From Diploptera punctata (taxonomy: Eukaryota > Arthropoda > Insecta > Blattodea > Blaberidae), in the NCBI GenBank assembly GCA_030220185.1, contig JASPKZ010007287.1, positions 628,501 through 692,500 on the forward strand: a stretch of 64,000 bases of DNA. Direction: 5' to 3'. The position numbers and the translations under genes were made by a program. Each line of letters starts with the position of its first letter. Position 1 is the first letter of the stretch. This document shows positions 1 to 8,740 of this stretch, in pieces. Under the pieces are notes generated by a model. That model did no database searches and was not told where the DNA came from. It saw only the letters and a list, made by a program, of their open reading frames with translations.

Positions 1-1
1 A

Positions 2-253
2 ACTGCTGTTTCGAACATGCTTCAAGTTGGAATTCAAGAACAAGAAGTCTTAAAAATTACTGGTCATGTCAACGCAGCATCACTAAAACCGTATCTGCAA
101 ATAAACGAGAACACCATTCAGATATCGTCCGCAGATTGAGAAACAACATGCCTACTACGTCGTCATCTACATTAAATATAACAAATAATGAACAGATTCC
201 CTCAAACTACAAATTTGACAATTGTGTGTTTAATAATTGTGTTTTTTAAATAA
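2..253 (+). pseudogene. Tyrosine-recombinase C-terminal fragment (Crypton/DIRS-like)
   Basis: Reading from base 2, the translation includes LKITGHVNAASLKPYLQIN. This resembles the C-terminal GH...Y segment of the tyrosine recombinases carried by Crypton and DIRS elements, where the final Tyr is the nucleophile. The frame stops near 146. The frame starting at 1, followed from about 105, gives HHSDIVRRLRNN and stays open to a TAA at about 249, so a single frameshift near 105 best explains the sequence. The 5' part lies outside the window. The assignment rests on a short motif, and a domesticated gene of the same superfamily is possible. Confidence 0.4.
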
Positions 254-594
254 TTATATTACCGAGTTCTTTTTTGATAATTCTGTGTTCAATAATTGTG
301 TTTTAAATAATGATTTTACCGAATTGTTTACTAAAAAAATAAATTAATAACCTATAATTTTGGTTATAATATACAGTTTGATGTGTTTCATTTTTTCTCC
401 ACTAGGGTGCATTCTTACAATATTGCGATGATATTTCAAGTTTTCCACGCCAGATGGCAATATATAACATTATATGATCTTGTTGCAGTGGATGGAGAAG
501 CGAAACATAATGTTTCTCATTCGTTTTCAAACATCGCCGCTTACATTAAATAAATAAATATTTTAAAGTAACTATATTTAAATAATGATTTGTG
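254..594. other. AT-rich non-coding stretch
   Basis: No coding frame was recognised. The repeated phrase at 218-305 (TTTAATAATTGTGTTTT and variants) looks like a small tandem duplication at the end of the recombinase fragment. Confidence 0.5.
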
Positions 595-826
595 AAATTC
601 ATCGGAGAACATATTGTTTAAACCACTCACCTCATAGGATTCATTCTTCCATGATATCGCGATTTCAAACATAGTCATGTTCATCGTCAGCCATAACATG
701 ACTATGTTTGAAATCGCGATATCATGGAAGCATGAATCCTATGAGGTGAGTTGTTTAAACAATATGTTCTCCGATGAATTTTAATGATTATACCTCATAA
801 TGTTTACTTCCCAACATTAATTAAAT
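595..826. repeat. PLE-1 terminal unit, inverted pair
   Basis: Bases 595-781 form a near-perfect palindrome whose arms read AAATTCATCGGAGAACATAT inward and its complement outward. The spacer is only CATCGTCAGCCAT. Bases 782-826 continue the outward 3' flank (ACCTCATAATGTTTACTTCC) that also follows the copies at 7765 and 11669. The sequence is identical to the termini of the Penelope-like element at 3786-7764, so this is an extremely 5'-truncated head-to-head dimer of that element. Confidence 0.8.
649..696 (-). ncRNA. Hammerhead-like ribozyme core (PLE-1)
   Basis: On the minus strand: a six-pair helix I with wobbles, core CTGACGA, helix II (AACAT/ATGTT), GAAA, then a short helix III ATC-GC-GAT and A at the cleavage position. 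Hammerhead motifs with short helix III are established for Penelope-like elements. The plus-strand arm lacks CTGACGA because the palindrome centre falls inside it. Confidence 0.5.
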
Positions 827-892
827 AAAATGATTTGTGAGTAAATAGCTTAATTTTATTCGTTAAATAGTCCTAACAAATGCCACTCTTGA

Positions 893-1078
893 TTTCCAAA
901 TTCTCTAGATAAATTGGAAATCACTCGTGGCATTACTTATGATAAACTGCTTATCCACATCTATGTGGAGCTTTGTGATGAAGATGCTATGATGAACAGA
1001 AGCCACTTAGAGGAATACAGGAGCAGTCTAGCAGAACTATATTGGAAATCCAGGGGAAAAATGATGCAGATCAAATAA
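893..1078 (+). other. Unassigned 61-codon open frame, possible exon
   Basis: The frame is open from 893 to the TAA at 1076-1078 and includes YDKLLIHIYVELCDEDAMMN and YRSSLAELYWKSRG. The composition is more protein-like than that of its surroundings. TTCTCTAG at 901-908 could be a splice acceptor, with the exon beginning at 909. There is no obvious donor before the stop. It could be an internal or terminal exon of a host gene, perhaps the gene ending at 2821, or a transposon relic. I do not recognise the family. Confidence 0.25.
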
Positions 1079-1254
1079 TCTCTGGCGCCATTGGATAACA
1101 CTTCAACTACTTTTTTTTTACTGCTAAAGCTAAATCAAGAATAGAAGATCAATGATGATGCAGGAGTAGAAGAGTTGTGGGATTGACAATTGCTAATTTG
1201 ATGGGAAAAATATATAGCAAATTCAGGAGACTATGTAGAAAATTTATTGGCTAA

Positions 1255-1405
1255 ACTTTACAACCTGTGATTTGTGTTTTTAATTCCTTCATAAACTCGT
1301 GTCAAATTTTATTCTTAGGGTCTCATTTTACAAATTATTTCCCACCATTTACAATGATTTTTACATTTTTTCTAACAATTATTTCAATATATTTTTTCTA
1401 TGATA
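1255..1405 (+). repeat. Dispersed repeat, inverted copy at 27096-27262
   Basis: The segment containing TTTACAACCTGTGAT and TTTTATTCTTAGGGT recurs reverse-complemented at 27096-27262 with scattered mismatches. There is no coding potential. The family was not identified. Confidence 0.6.
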
Positions 1406-1541
1406 TTTAACTACATATGTAGCATGTAGACATGACAGCCATATTGATTTTAACGAATATTCTATGCAACAACAAAGATGTGTTCTAGTGCAGCCAACAT
1501 AGAGTATATATAATTAACTGTATACATATTATTATAGAGCA

Positions 1542-1585
1542 AATGATTTCATTATCAAGTGCTCGACATTAGATTCCAACCAACA
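1542..1585 (+). mobile_element. 3' tail fragment of the RNase H-type LINE
   Basis: ATGATTTCATTATCAAGTGC followed by TCGACATTAGATTCCAACCA matches the terminal bases of the LINE ending at 25543, which ends in a CCAA repeat. It is a severely 5'-truncated copy. Confidence 0.6.
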
Positions 1586-1603
1586 TATTATTATGAGTTA
1601 GTT

Positions 1604-2250
1604 ATTTTGACTCACCTCATATTTTTTATATTCTGTATTCTATAGTTTCATCGCATCTATGCGACATTGTCAATGCATTCTAACTATTCTGTTTGTGGTT
1701 GTGATCCTGTAGGTTGATTTCTACTCCCTCTGTTGGCTGATTGATGAACTTCCAAATCAATTTTTTTTTTCCCTTTCCCCGGGAATTTCAAAATTCATAG
1801 TTTTCTCCTTTTTCTTGTGGATGTAAATTTTCTCCTAAATTTTAAGTTCCATAGCTTTTTCTATTTCAGTAATTTGGCCTTTGTTTCAATTCTGTGTTTT
1901 TTTGACCATGCATGTGCAGATATTACAGACTTTTCTATTTCTCCATTTTTAACATTTCTAAGGTGTTCTTTCAATCTTTTATTCAAGTTCCATTTTGCTT
2001 TTCGTATGTATATTTTTTCACAATCTTTACAATCAGTTTGATAAGTCCTTGATTTGTTGCCATCATCAATCTTTTAATTTTTGTTGGTTTTAATTAATTC
2101 ATTCAAACTGTAATCTTTTTTTGGTGCTAATTCAATGTTATACAGTATTTGCTGATTTTTTTTTTTTTAATTTATTAAATGCTAAAGGATGGTGAATAAA
2201 TTTCCTGAATTTTTTACCAATTTCTTTATCTATATGTATACATATACTTC
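1604..2250 (-). pseudogene. Decayed Penelope-like element: terminus and GIY-YIG domain
   Basis: On the minus strand the segment from about 2200 to 1720 aligns with the endonuclease region of the intact PLE at 7155-7691. The landmarks ACTGATTGTAAAGATTGTG (Cys-rich GIY-YIG loop), the KEH-FRNIKN-like segment and the downstream IQKNK-like segment all recur in order. Stops and indels break the frame. The 1604-1625 end carries the GACTCACCTCAT terminal motif seen at the other PLE ends. It is an old copy, more diverged than the copies at 3786-7764. Confidence 0.65.
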
Positions 2251-2254
2251 AGAA

Positions 2255-2659
2255 TTTATTAACATACTATTTATTGTAGGGTGTTGCATTCTTTCACAAG
2301 TTAGAGTGCTTAAGATGTTTTTATTATTCATTTCATACATTTGCTTAAATTGTGTTAGGTTAGCTTTTAGGTTGGTCTTTCATAGGTTAGAGTACTTAAA
2401 TTGTGTTAGGTTAGCTTTAGGTTTGTTAAATATTGTATATATGTTGGCTGCATCTCATGATTCCATAATGTAAACCACTTTGCATTTGTTGGTGCATGGT
2501 GTATGATTGGAACTTAGAAACATTTTTTGCGGCACATGTTGTAAAGTTTTTCCAATTTATTAATTAAATTTAAAAACAATCTGGTTTATGTTTGATTCAC
2601 CTTAATATTTCTTCCAGGATAAATTATATAGTGTTATATAATGTTTGTTTTTCTTGCAG
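2255..2659. other. Non-coding, probable intron 3' part
   Basis: No coding frame was recognised. TTGTGTTAGGTTAGCTTTAGG recurs at about 2349 and 2400 in the same orientation. The stretch ends in a pyrimidine-rich acceptor, TTTTTCTTGCAG at 2648-2659. Confidence 0.4.
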
Positions 2660-2821
2660 GCAGTGTTCACACCAAACAACTATGCAATTTCCAAATGTAT
2701 GATGCCACAAGAAACATCAGTAATCTGGCTATATATGTTTGGAGCTGCACTCATATTGATGTGGATAAGTCTGACATATCGTCGCATGTGTAGACGTACA
2801 CGGTGGTTCAAGAACAATTAA
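2660..2821 (+). CDS. Probable last exon of an unidentified single-pass membrane protein
   Basis: The exon opens after TTTTTCTTGCAG and reads in phase 0 for 53 codons to TAA at 2819-2821. It begins AVFTPNNYAISKCMMPQETS, then a hydrophobic run VIWLYMFGAALILMWISLTY fits one transmembrane helix. A strongly basic tail follows (RRMCRRTRWFKNN). This is the topology expected at the C-terminus of a type I or tail-anchored protein with the basic segment in the cytoplasm. Upstream exons were not confidently located; 893-1078 is one candidate. No canonical AATAAA follows closely. I do not recognise the protein. A second frame is open over part of the exon but lacks a membrane-helix signature. Confidence 0.5.
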   Translation, partial: AVFTPNNYAISKCMMPQETSVIWLYMFGAALILMWISLTYRRMCRRTRWFKNN

Positions 2822-3007
2822 TAAGAATATAAATGAAAAAGAAAATCACATTCCAAAGCAGAGGTTCTCAGCTATAACATAAAAAAATACATTATTAGAA
2901 GTATTGACACATAATTGAATTTAACTTTTATAGGGAAAAAATTACTATGAGGTTTAATTTAAGATTAAATTAGAATGTTTCATACCTCACCTCATATCCA
3001 GTCTTCT

Positions 3008-3054
3008 AATTAGACCACGGTTTTAAAGCCTGGGTGGCTTCATCTTCAGTAATT
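3008..3054 (-). ncRNA. Hammerhead-like core, decayed (PLE-3 left arm)
   Basis: CTGAAGA is intact and helix II reads AAGCC/GGCTT, but the conserved GAAA is AAAA, so cleavage is unlikely. Helix II differs from the right arm by a compensated change. Confidence 0.4.
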
Positions 3055-3137
3055 TCTCATCGACTGATCTTATGTCGAACAGAAGAACTAGTTCTTTTAG
3101 GTAGTTCTTCTGATTGACATAACATCAGTCAACGAGA

Positions 3138-3184
3138 AATTACTGAAGATGAAGCTGCCCAAGCTTTGAAACCGTGGTCTAATT
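3138..3184 (+). ncRNA. Hammerhead-like ribozyme (PLE-3 right arm)
   Basis: Helix I AATTA/TAATT, core CTGAAGA, one unpaired T, helix II AAGCT/AGCTT closed by a G-T wobble, GAAA at 3168-3171, a minimal helix III (ACC-GT-GGT), and C at the expected cleavage position 3179. All core positions of a type I hammerhead are present. The short helix III is typical of retroelement hammerheads. Confidence 0.6.
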
Positions 3185-3524
3185 AGAAGACTGGATATGA
3201 GGTGAGGTACGAAACATTATAATTTAATTTTAAACATAATTGAATCTTTGGCTACAGTATTTGACCTTACTAACAAGGAAATTATTAATGTTATCATGTC
3301 AAATTTTGTTGATGAAGTAGTCATCTAGTCATATCCTGTGTACCAAAAATCACTTGCTATTCCAACTGTAGGGTCCTGAGATAAAGACTGGAATATTTTT
3401 TAGCATTAAAGCTCGGCACTAGCATTTGGACAACTGCATATTCTGTCTACTGTTATCTCCCACATTCATTCCTACATGCAGCAAGAGCTTATCAAGCTTA
3501 ACATTTAAAATTAAAATGAGTTGT

Positions 3525-3775
3525 AAATTATCTCACCTCATACACTCCATGTTCTTCACAGCACAGGACCATGATTTCTGGAACAGTTGTTCCTATCTTC
3601 AACCATATTCCCATAATAAGTTTTATGAAACATGAGGTTTTATTAAACAATCATTAAATTAATCAAATTTTACACCTCATCTCATATTTTGTTTCCTTCT
3701 CCATTGTCAACTGGCATGTTTGAAATTGCTCCTGGAAAGGATGCAAAATATGAGGTCAGGTATAAAATTTGGTTC
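3525..3775. repeat. Degenerate PLE terminal sequences
   Basis: ATCTCACCTCATACACTCC at 3530 and its neighbourhood match the left end of the PLE relic at 32541. At 3665-3770, TTTACACCTCATCTCATATT and ATATGAGGTCAGGTATAAA form weak inverted arms of another terminal unit. There is no coding sequence. Confidence 0.5.
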
Positions 3776-3842
3776 ATTTAATAAGTTAAAATTCATCGGA
3801 GAACATATTGTTTAAACAACTCACCTCATAGGATTCATGCTT

Positions 3843-3890
3843 CCATGATATCGCGATTTCAAACATAATCATGTTCATCGTCAGCCATAA
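3843..3890 (-). ncRNA. Hammerhead-like ribozyme core (PLE-1 left arm)
   Basis: Exact reverse complement of the core at 7660-7707: helix I with wobbles, CTGACGA, helix II AACAT/ATGTT, GAAA, short helix III, A at the cleavage position. Confidence 0.5.
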
Positions 3891-5081
3891 CTCCGACTGA
3901 TGAAATTCTTCGGCCGTCAACTATTCTATTGTCGCCATCTTCAGTGCTGCCATCTATGGTTGAATTTATGAACTTCGAAATCAATGTAATTTCGTTAGGG
4001 ATATCAAAATTCATTGATCTATTTTTGTTTTTCTGAATGTATATTTTTTCCCAAACTGTCAATTCCAAAGGTTTCTCTACTTGTTTTAAAAGTTTAGCTT
4101 CTCTTCCAATTTTATGATGTTCTAATAAACTATGTGCAGCAATTGCAGATTTTTAATTTCACAATTTTTAATATTTCTGAAATGTTCTTTTGTCCGAATT
4201 TCCAAATTCCTTTTTGTTTTTCCTATATAAACTTTATTGCAATCTTCACAATTTATTTGATAAATTCCAGATTTCTTACTGTCTGGAACATTGACTTTTT
4301 TATTGGTACTTAGAAGATTACCCAGACTAAATTTATTTATTGGTGCCAAAGAAATGTTGTATTTGTCAAAAATTTTTTGAAATTTCCTATGCATTTCAGG
4401 ATGGTAAGTAATTTTCTTGTATTTTTTCTTTTCTTTGCAATTTTGTAGAGTAGTATATTCATTAAGTCTTTTATTGTGTTTGAATTACTTCAACTTATTT
4501 ATAATTAATTCTTTATCAAAACCATTTAATCTAGCAGTGTTTAAAATATGTTTAAACTCTTTATTGAAATTTTCTTCGTTTAATGGTACATTTGTCAATC
4601 TGTAAATTAAGCTATTGAATATTGCATGCTTATGAGCAATGTGATTGAAGCCTGATGATTTAATGTAATTATCTGTATGAGTTCCTTTTCTAAATATATC
4701 AAATTCAATTTTCAGTGTTTGATCATTCCTAATTATACATAAATCCAAAAAAGGAATTTTGTTTTCTTTTTCTAATTCAACGGTAAACTTTACTGATTCA
4801 TCCTGAAGGTTTAATAATTTAAGAGCATCTTCAATATCTTTAGAATTTATTATTGCAAAAATATCATCCACATATCTGTACCAAGTCTTAAACATCCATG
4901 GGTATGCTTTAGTGATTTGACACTCCATGTAACTCATGAACAAATCAGCTAAAAATGGTGAGAGCGGATTACCCATTGACAAACCCGAAACCTGTTGGTA
5001 AAATTTTTCATTATAGGTAAAATAAGAATTACTGACACATAGCTTAGTAAGAGTTATATATTCCTCTAATATTAGACACAT
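3859..5081 (-). pseudogene. PLE-1 left copy: partial RT and GIY-YIG endonuclease
   Basis: Reading from 5081, the RT part contains LSMGNPLSPFLADLFMSY (RT motif B) and RYVDDIFAII (catalytic YVDD). It ends at a stop at 4485-4487 that the right copy shares. The endonuclease follows in the same frame from 4394 with the GIY-YIG signature SGIYQINCEDCNKVYIGKTK and the downstream Arg/Glu helix NLEIRTKEHF. One base missing near 4156, relative to the right copy, shifts the frame; the C-terminal part (LTVWEKIYIQKNK) resumes to 3859. Penelope elements use the RT for target-primed synthesis and the GIY-YIG domain for nicking. The missing N-terminal RT and the shift make this copy non-functional. Confidence 0.8.
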
Positions 5082-5117
5082 AGCTTAGTAAGAGTTATAT
5101 ATTCCTCTAATATTAGA
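5036..5117. repeat. 41-bp tandem duplication at the dimer junction
   Basis: The unit starting CACATAGCTTAGTAAGAGTT at 5036 is repeated exactly at 5077, immediately before the palindrome centre at 5111/5112. The right arm has it once. This looks like a template-switch scar. Confidence 0.7.
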
Positions 5118-5275
5118 GGAATATATAACTCTTACTAAGCTATGTGTCAGTAATTCTTATTTTACCTATAATGAAAAATTTTACCAACAGGTTTCGGGTT
5201 TGTCAATGGGTAATCCGCTCTCACCATTTTTAGCTGATTTGTTCATGAGTTACTTGGAGTGTCAAATCACTAAAG

Positions 5276-5288
5276 CATACCCATGGAT
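5276..5288 (+). repeat. Target-site duplication of PLE-2 (left)
   Basis: CATACCCATGGAT here and again at 6643-6655 flanks the PLE-2 dimer. It splits the Tyr-Pro-Trp codons just upstream of the YVDD segment of the PLE-1 RT. Confidence 0.85.
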
Positions 5289-5346
5289 CCCTATTAGGTT
5301 CGTCTTCCGGGCATATAGGCCGTGGTCCAGTCGTTCTTCTACTCGA

Positions 5347-5379
5347 CGTTTCGTCTACTGCTGCGGTAGACATCTTCAG
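5347..5379 (-). ncRNA. Hammerhead-like core (PLE-2 left arm)
   Basis: Reverse complement of 6518-6550: CTGAAGA, unpaired T, helix II GTCTAC/GTAGAC, GAAA. Helices I and III are less clear than in PLE-1 and PLE-3. Confidence 0.4.
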
Positions 5380-5930
5380 GAGATACTGCGTGCTCTCTGT
5401 GAACTCCTCAACAGTCGGCTGCAGTCTGGCTGGTCGTTGGAAACTCCCTCCCTATTTATAGGCATGCCCCTGGTGGAGAGGCGGTTTTCTGCGCGGTCCG
5501 TGTTGCGTGCTGTTTTGTCCAGGCTGTCGCTAGCAGAAGTCATAGGCTTCGTTGTCGTATTGTGCAGTGCCGGGATCCAGATTTTGTTTATCTTCATGGT
5601 TTCTTCTTTTTTGTTAAAGGAATTTTTGTGTTTATATATTTCAATGGCTTCTCTGTACAGTCTGGTGTAATAATGTGATGTTTGGGACAATACCTGTGTT
5701 TCTTCGAATCTTATTATATGTTCTTGGTTGTTCATCCAGTGTTCCGCTACGGCTGATTTTTCCTTTTGTTTTAGTCTGCAATGCCTCTTGTGTTCTTGCA
5801 ATCTTGTGGCAACCATTCTTTTTGTTGTGCCGATATAAACCTGTCCACAACTGCAAGGGATGCGATATATACCGGCAGTACTTAACGGATCTCTTGTATC
5901 TTTGGCTGGGCGCAGTATATTGCTGATTTT
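5376..5930 (-). pseudogene. PLE-2 left copy GIY-YIG endonuclease fragment
   Basis: On the minus strand the frame gives MVATRLQEHKRHCRLKQKEK, ALAEHW-like residues and the tail through HKNSFNKKEE, the same as the right copy. The GIY-YIG core lies in the arm near 5930-5830. It is a partial inverted copy with no RT. Confidence 0.7.
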
Positions 5931-5945
5931 TTGTGTTGGCTATCT

Positions 5946-6521
5946 ACAACCTACAAGCCAACACAAAAAATCAGCAATATACTGCGCCCAGCCAAAGATA
6001 CAAGAGATCCGTTAAGTACTGCCGGTATATATCGCATCCCTTGCAGTTGTGGACAGGTTTATATCGGCACAACAAAAAGAATGGTTGCCACAAGATTGCA
6101 AGAACACAAGAGGCATTGCAGACTAAAACAAAAGGAAAAATCAGCCGTAGCGGAACACTGGATGAACAACCAAGAACATATAATAAGATTCGAAGAAACA
6201 CAGGTATTGTCCCAAACATCACATTATTACACCAGACTGTACAGAGAAGCCATTGAAATATATAAACACAAAAATTCCTTTAACAAAAAAGAAGAAACCA
6301 TGAAGATAAACAAAATCTGGATCCCGGCACTGCACAATACGACAACGAAGCCTATGACTTCTGCTAGCGACAGCCTGGACAAAACAGCACGCAACACGGA
6401 CCGCGCAGAAAACCGCCTCTCCACCAGGGGCGTGCCTATAAATAGGGAGGGAGTTTCCAACGACCAGCCAGTCTGCAGCCGACTGTTGAGGAGTTCACAG
6501 AGAGCACGCAGTATCTCCTGA
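5946..6521 (+). pseudogene. PLE-2 right copy GIY-YIG endonuclease fragment
   Basis: Open through 6521. STAGIYRIPCSCGQVYIGTT is a clear GIY-YIG core with the Cys-x-Cys insertion typical of Penelope endonucleases. MVATRLQEHKRHCRLKQKEK follows with the conserved Arg and the HKR segment, then AEHWMNNQEHIIRFEETQVL and a basic tail. The RT domain is absent because the copy is truncated at the palindrome centre. The stop at 6519-6521 overlaps the ribozyme-like core, as expected for a PLE 3' end. Confidence 0.75.
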
Positions 6522-6550
6522 AGATGTCTACCGCAGCAGTAGACGAAACG
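6518..6550 (+). ncRNA. Hammerhead-like core (PLE-2 right arm)
   Basis: CTGAAGA at 6518-6524, unpaired T, perfect six-pair helix II GTCTAC/GTAGAC with a 7-base loop, and GAAA at 6545-6548. Helix III and the cleavage position downstream are ambiguous. The unpaired base after the core is shared with PLE-1 and PLE-3. Confidence 0.45.
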
Positions 6551-7659
6551 TCGAGTAGAAGAACGACTGGACCACGGCCTATATGCCCGGAAGACGAACC
6601 TAATAGGGATCAAGACGCCGGCCGTGAAAGCCTACAGTTATACATACCCATGGATGTTTAAGACTTGGTACAGATATGTGGATGATATTTTTGCAATAAT
6701 AAATTCTAAAGATATTGAAGATGCTCTTAAATTATTAAACCTTCAGGATGAATCAGTAAAGTTTACCGTTGAATTAGAAAAAGAAAACAAAATTCCTTTT
6801 TTGGATTTATGTATAATTAGGAATGATCAAACACTGAAAATTGAATTTGATATATTTAGAAAAGGAACTCATACAGATAATTACATTAAATCATCAGGCT
6901 TCAATCACATTGCTCATAAGCATGCAATATTCAATAGCTTAATTTACAGATTGACAAATGTACCATTAAACGAAGAAAATTTCAATAAAGAGTTTAAACA
7001 TATTTTAAACACTGCTAGATTAAATGGTTTTGATAAAGAATTAATTATAAATAAGTTGAAGTAATTCAAACACAATAAAAGACTTAATGAATATACTACT
7101 CTACAAAATTGCAAAGAAAAGAAAAAATACAAGAAAATTACTTACCATCCTGAAATGCATAGGAAATTTCAAAAAATTTTTGACAAATACAACATTTCTT
7201 TGGCACCAATAAATAAATTTAGTCTGGGTAATCTTCTAAGTACCAATAAAAAAGTCAATGTTCCAGACAGTAAGAAATCTGGAATTTATCAAATAAATTG
7301 TGAAGATTGCAATAAAGTTTATATAGGAAAAACAAAAAGGAATTTGGAAATTCGGACAAAAGAACATTTCAGAAATATTAAAAATTGTGAAATTGAAAAA
7401 TCTGCAATTGCTGCACATAGTTTATTAGAACATCATAAAATTGGAAGAGAAGCTAAACTTTTAAAACAAGTAGAGAAACCTTTGGAATTGACAGTTTGGG
7501 AAAAAATATACATTCAGAAAAACAAAAATAGATCAATGAATTTTGATATCCCTAACGAAATTACATTGATTTCGAAGTTCATAAATTCAACCATAGATGG
7601 CAGCACTGAAGATGGCGACAATAGAATAGTTGACGGCCAAAGAATTTCATCAGTCGGAG

Positions 7660-7707
7660 TTATGGCTGACGATGAACATGATTATGTTTGAAATCGCGAT
7701 ATCATGG
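7660..7707 (+). ncRNA. Hammerhead-like ribozyme (PLE-1 right arm)
   Basis: Helix I TTATGG with TCATGG (two Watson-Crick A-T pairs, one G-C, three wobbles), CTGACGA at 7666-7672, helix II AACAT/ATGTT with a GATT loop, GAAA at 7690-7693, helix III ATC-GC-GAT, A at 7701 as the cleavage base. It lies just inside the endonuclease stop. Confidence 0.55.
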
Positions 7708-7764
7708 AAGCATGAATCCTATGAGGTGAGTTGTTTAAACAATATGTTCTCCGATGAATTTTAA

Positions 7765-8045
7765 TGATTATACCTCATAATGTTTACTTCCCAACATTAA
7801 TTAAATATCATTTAATAAGATTTAAATTTCACTTTTTTTTTCTTTTTTTTTATTTCCAAGTGAGATATTGTCATAAACATTTCAAGATAGGTTTTGATGT
7901 GAGAACATTGATAGTTCCCTTGTAAATATAGCAATTGAGCATAACTTTAAGGATCAGTTTTGTCAACATATGTTAAAATTACATATCTTGCTTGTTAGCA
8001 GTATAATAAAATTTTAACAATTTGTTCTATAAGATAAATTAAAAT
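7765..8045. other. PLE-1 3' flank then AT-rich sequence
   Basis: 7765-7806 (ACCTCATAATGTTTACTTCC and on) matches 782-826 and 11669-11700, so it belongs to the element end. The rest shows no gene. Confidence 0.5.
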
Positions 8046-8135
8046 TTTTCATACCTCTCCTCATTACCAATCTTCTAAGTAGATCGCGATTTCAGGGCAT
8101 TGGCAGCCCCATCCTCAGTACATCTTGATGACTAA
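8046..8135 (-). repeat. Degenerate PLE-3 terminus
   Basis: CATACCTCTCCTCATTACC and the following ~85 bases track 2984-3070 of the PLE-3 unit, with the hammerhead core eroded (GAAA and CTGAAGA positions changed). Confidence 0.6.
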
Positions 8136-8655
8136 AGTCATCATAATGGCATTATGCATCAATCAGCTATAAGTTTCAAGAAAAATATATTCAAAGTTTA
8201 AGTCAATCTTCACTATTTAGTGTAGCGCCAAACTTACAATACTGGATATTGCAAGTAATTTTCCTTCTTTGATAGTTATGCATCAACAATCTAAGAGTGG
8301 GAACATTTGGCACTCAGCTGCATGATGCAAAATTTAGTATAACATTTATGAAGATCTGGTTTCACAGCCATTTGTTGCAGAACATAGAATCTCTGATATG
8401 ACAGATGACATTTACATTATTCTCTAATAATAATGCTATATTTAAAGATTTTGGGGTAGAAAGTATGCATACACTTACTTCATGAGCCAGTGCAACAGAT
8501 GGCATCAGAGTTTCAATTTTTTTTTTAAGTGGCATTTAGCTGGTTGATGCATAACATTGCCAATTTAATCCAGGAATCTGGTACACAATATAACAATTGA
8601 TAATTGTACACCACCACCTCTCCTAGTCCCAAGATTGAAAATTTTACAATTAAAA
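8136..8655. other. No gene seen
   Basis: AT-rich, with stops in all frames and no recognisable repeat. Confidence 0.4.
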
Positions 8656-8659
8656 TTTC

Positions 8660-8740
8660 CAACTCTGCTAGGTATCAAAACCAGACCTACTGCTACCACT
8701 TGAGCTAGCTCACTTATTAAATATCGAATTTACAATCAAC
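8660..8740 (-). repeat. tRNA-like SINE head fragment
   Basis: On the minus strand TGAGCTAGCTCAAGTGGTAG resembles an A box and GGTCTGGTTTTGATACC a B box, at tRNA-like spacing. No body or tail is recognisable. Confidence 0.4.

Larger units (their letters stand above)
2961..3232. repeat. PLE-3 terminal unit, inverted pair
   Basis: A palindrome whose arms carry CATACCTCACCTCATATCC on the left and GGATATGAGGTGAGGTACG on the right, around a short asymmetric centre at about 3065-3120. The layout matches the PLE-1 units (CACCTCAT termini, hammerhead core, 3' ends outward) but the sequence is clearly different, so it is a separate PLE subfamily. Confidence 0.7.
5289..6642. mobile_element. PLE-2 head-to-head inverted dimer
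   Basis: A second Penelope-like family, unrelated to PLE-1 at nucleotide level. The arms 5289-5942 (minus) and about 5953-6610 (plus) are almost exact inverted copies around GTTGGC...GCCAAC, with 3' ends outward. The right end extends a further 32 bases (6611-6642) with no counterpart on the left. Each arm holds the GIY-YIG domain, a Ser/Arg-rich tail and a hammerhead-like core. Confidence 0.85.
5112..7691 (+). pseudogene. PLE-1 right copy: RT and GIY-YIG ORF, interrupted
   Basis: The RT starts within the arm at 5112, is split at 5288 by the PLE-2 insertion and resumes at 6656 with FKTWYRYVDDIFAII (catalytic YVDD). An in-frame TAA at 7062-7064 is followed by 30 open codons leading into the endonuclease at 7155, so the original product was one RT-endonuclease chain. 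The endonuclease has the GIY-YIG core SGIYQINCEDCNKVYIGKTK, the RTKEHFRNIKN segment, and a tail LTVWEKIYIQKNK to the stop at 7691. The left copy carries the same TAA, so the stop predates or accompanied dimer formation. Sequence past the RT is otherwise intact. Confidence 0.8.
3786..7764. mobile_element. PLE-1 head-to-head inverted dimer with nested PLE-2 dimer
   Basis: The left arm (3786-5111, minus) and the right arm (5112-5288 plus 6656-7764, plus) are near-identical copies of the 3' part of one Penelope-like element. They join at the palindrome CCTCTAATATTAGAGG (5104-5119). Both 3' ends face outward and end in the CACCTCAT/hammerhead terminus. A second inverted PLE is inserted in the right arm at 5289-6642 and flanked by a 13-bp duplication. 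Each arm carries about 1.3 kb: the C-terminal half of RT plus the GIY-YIG endonuclease. The 5' half of RT is missing in both. Confidence 0.85.

Noticed and set aside
3786..7764. Palindromes as pure sequencing or assembly artefacts
   Set aside because: The arms differ by independent changes (1-bp deletion near 4156, 41-bp duplication, PLE-2 only in the right arm with a target duplication). An artefact would give identical arms. Raw reads would still be the decisive check.
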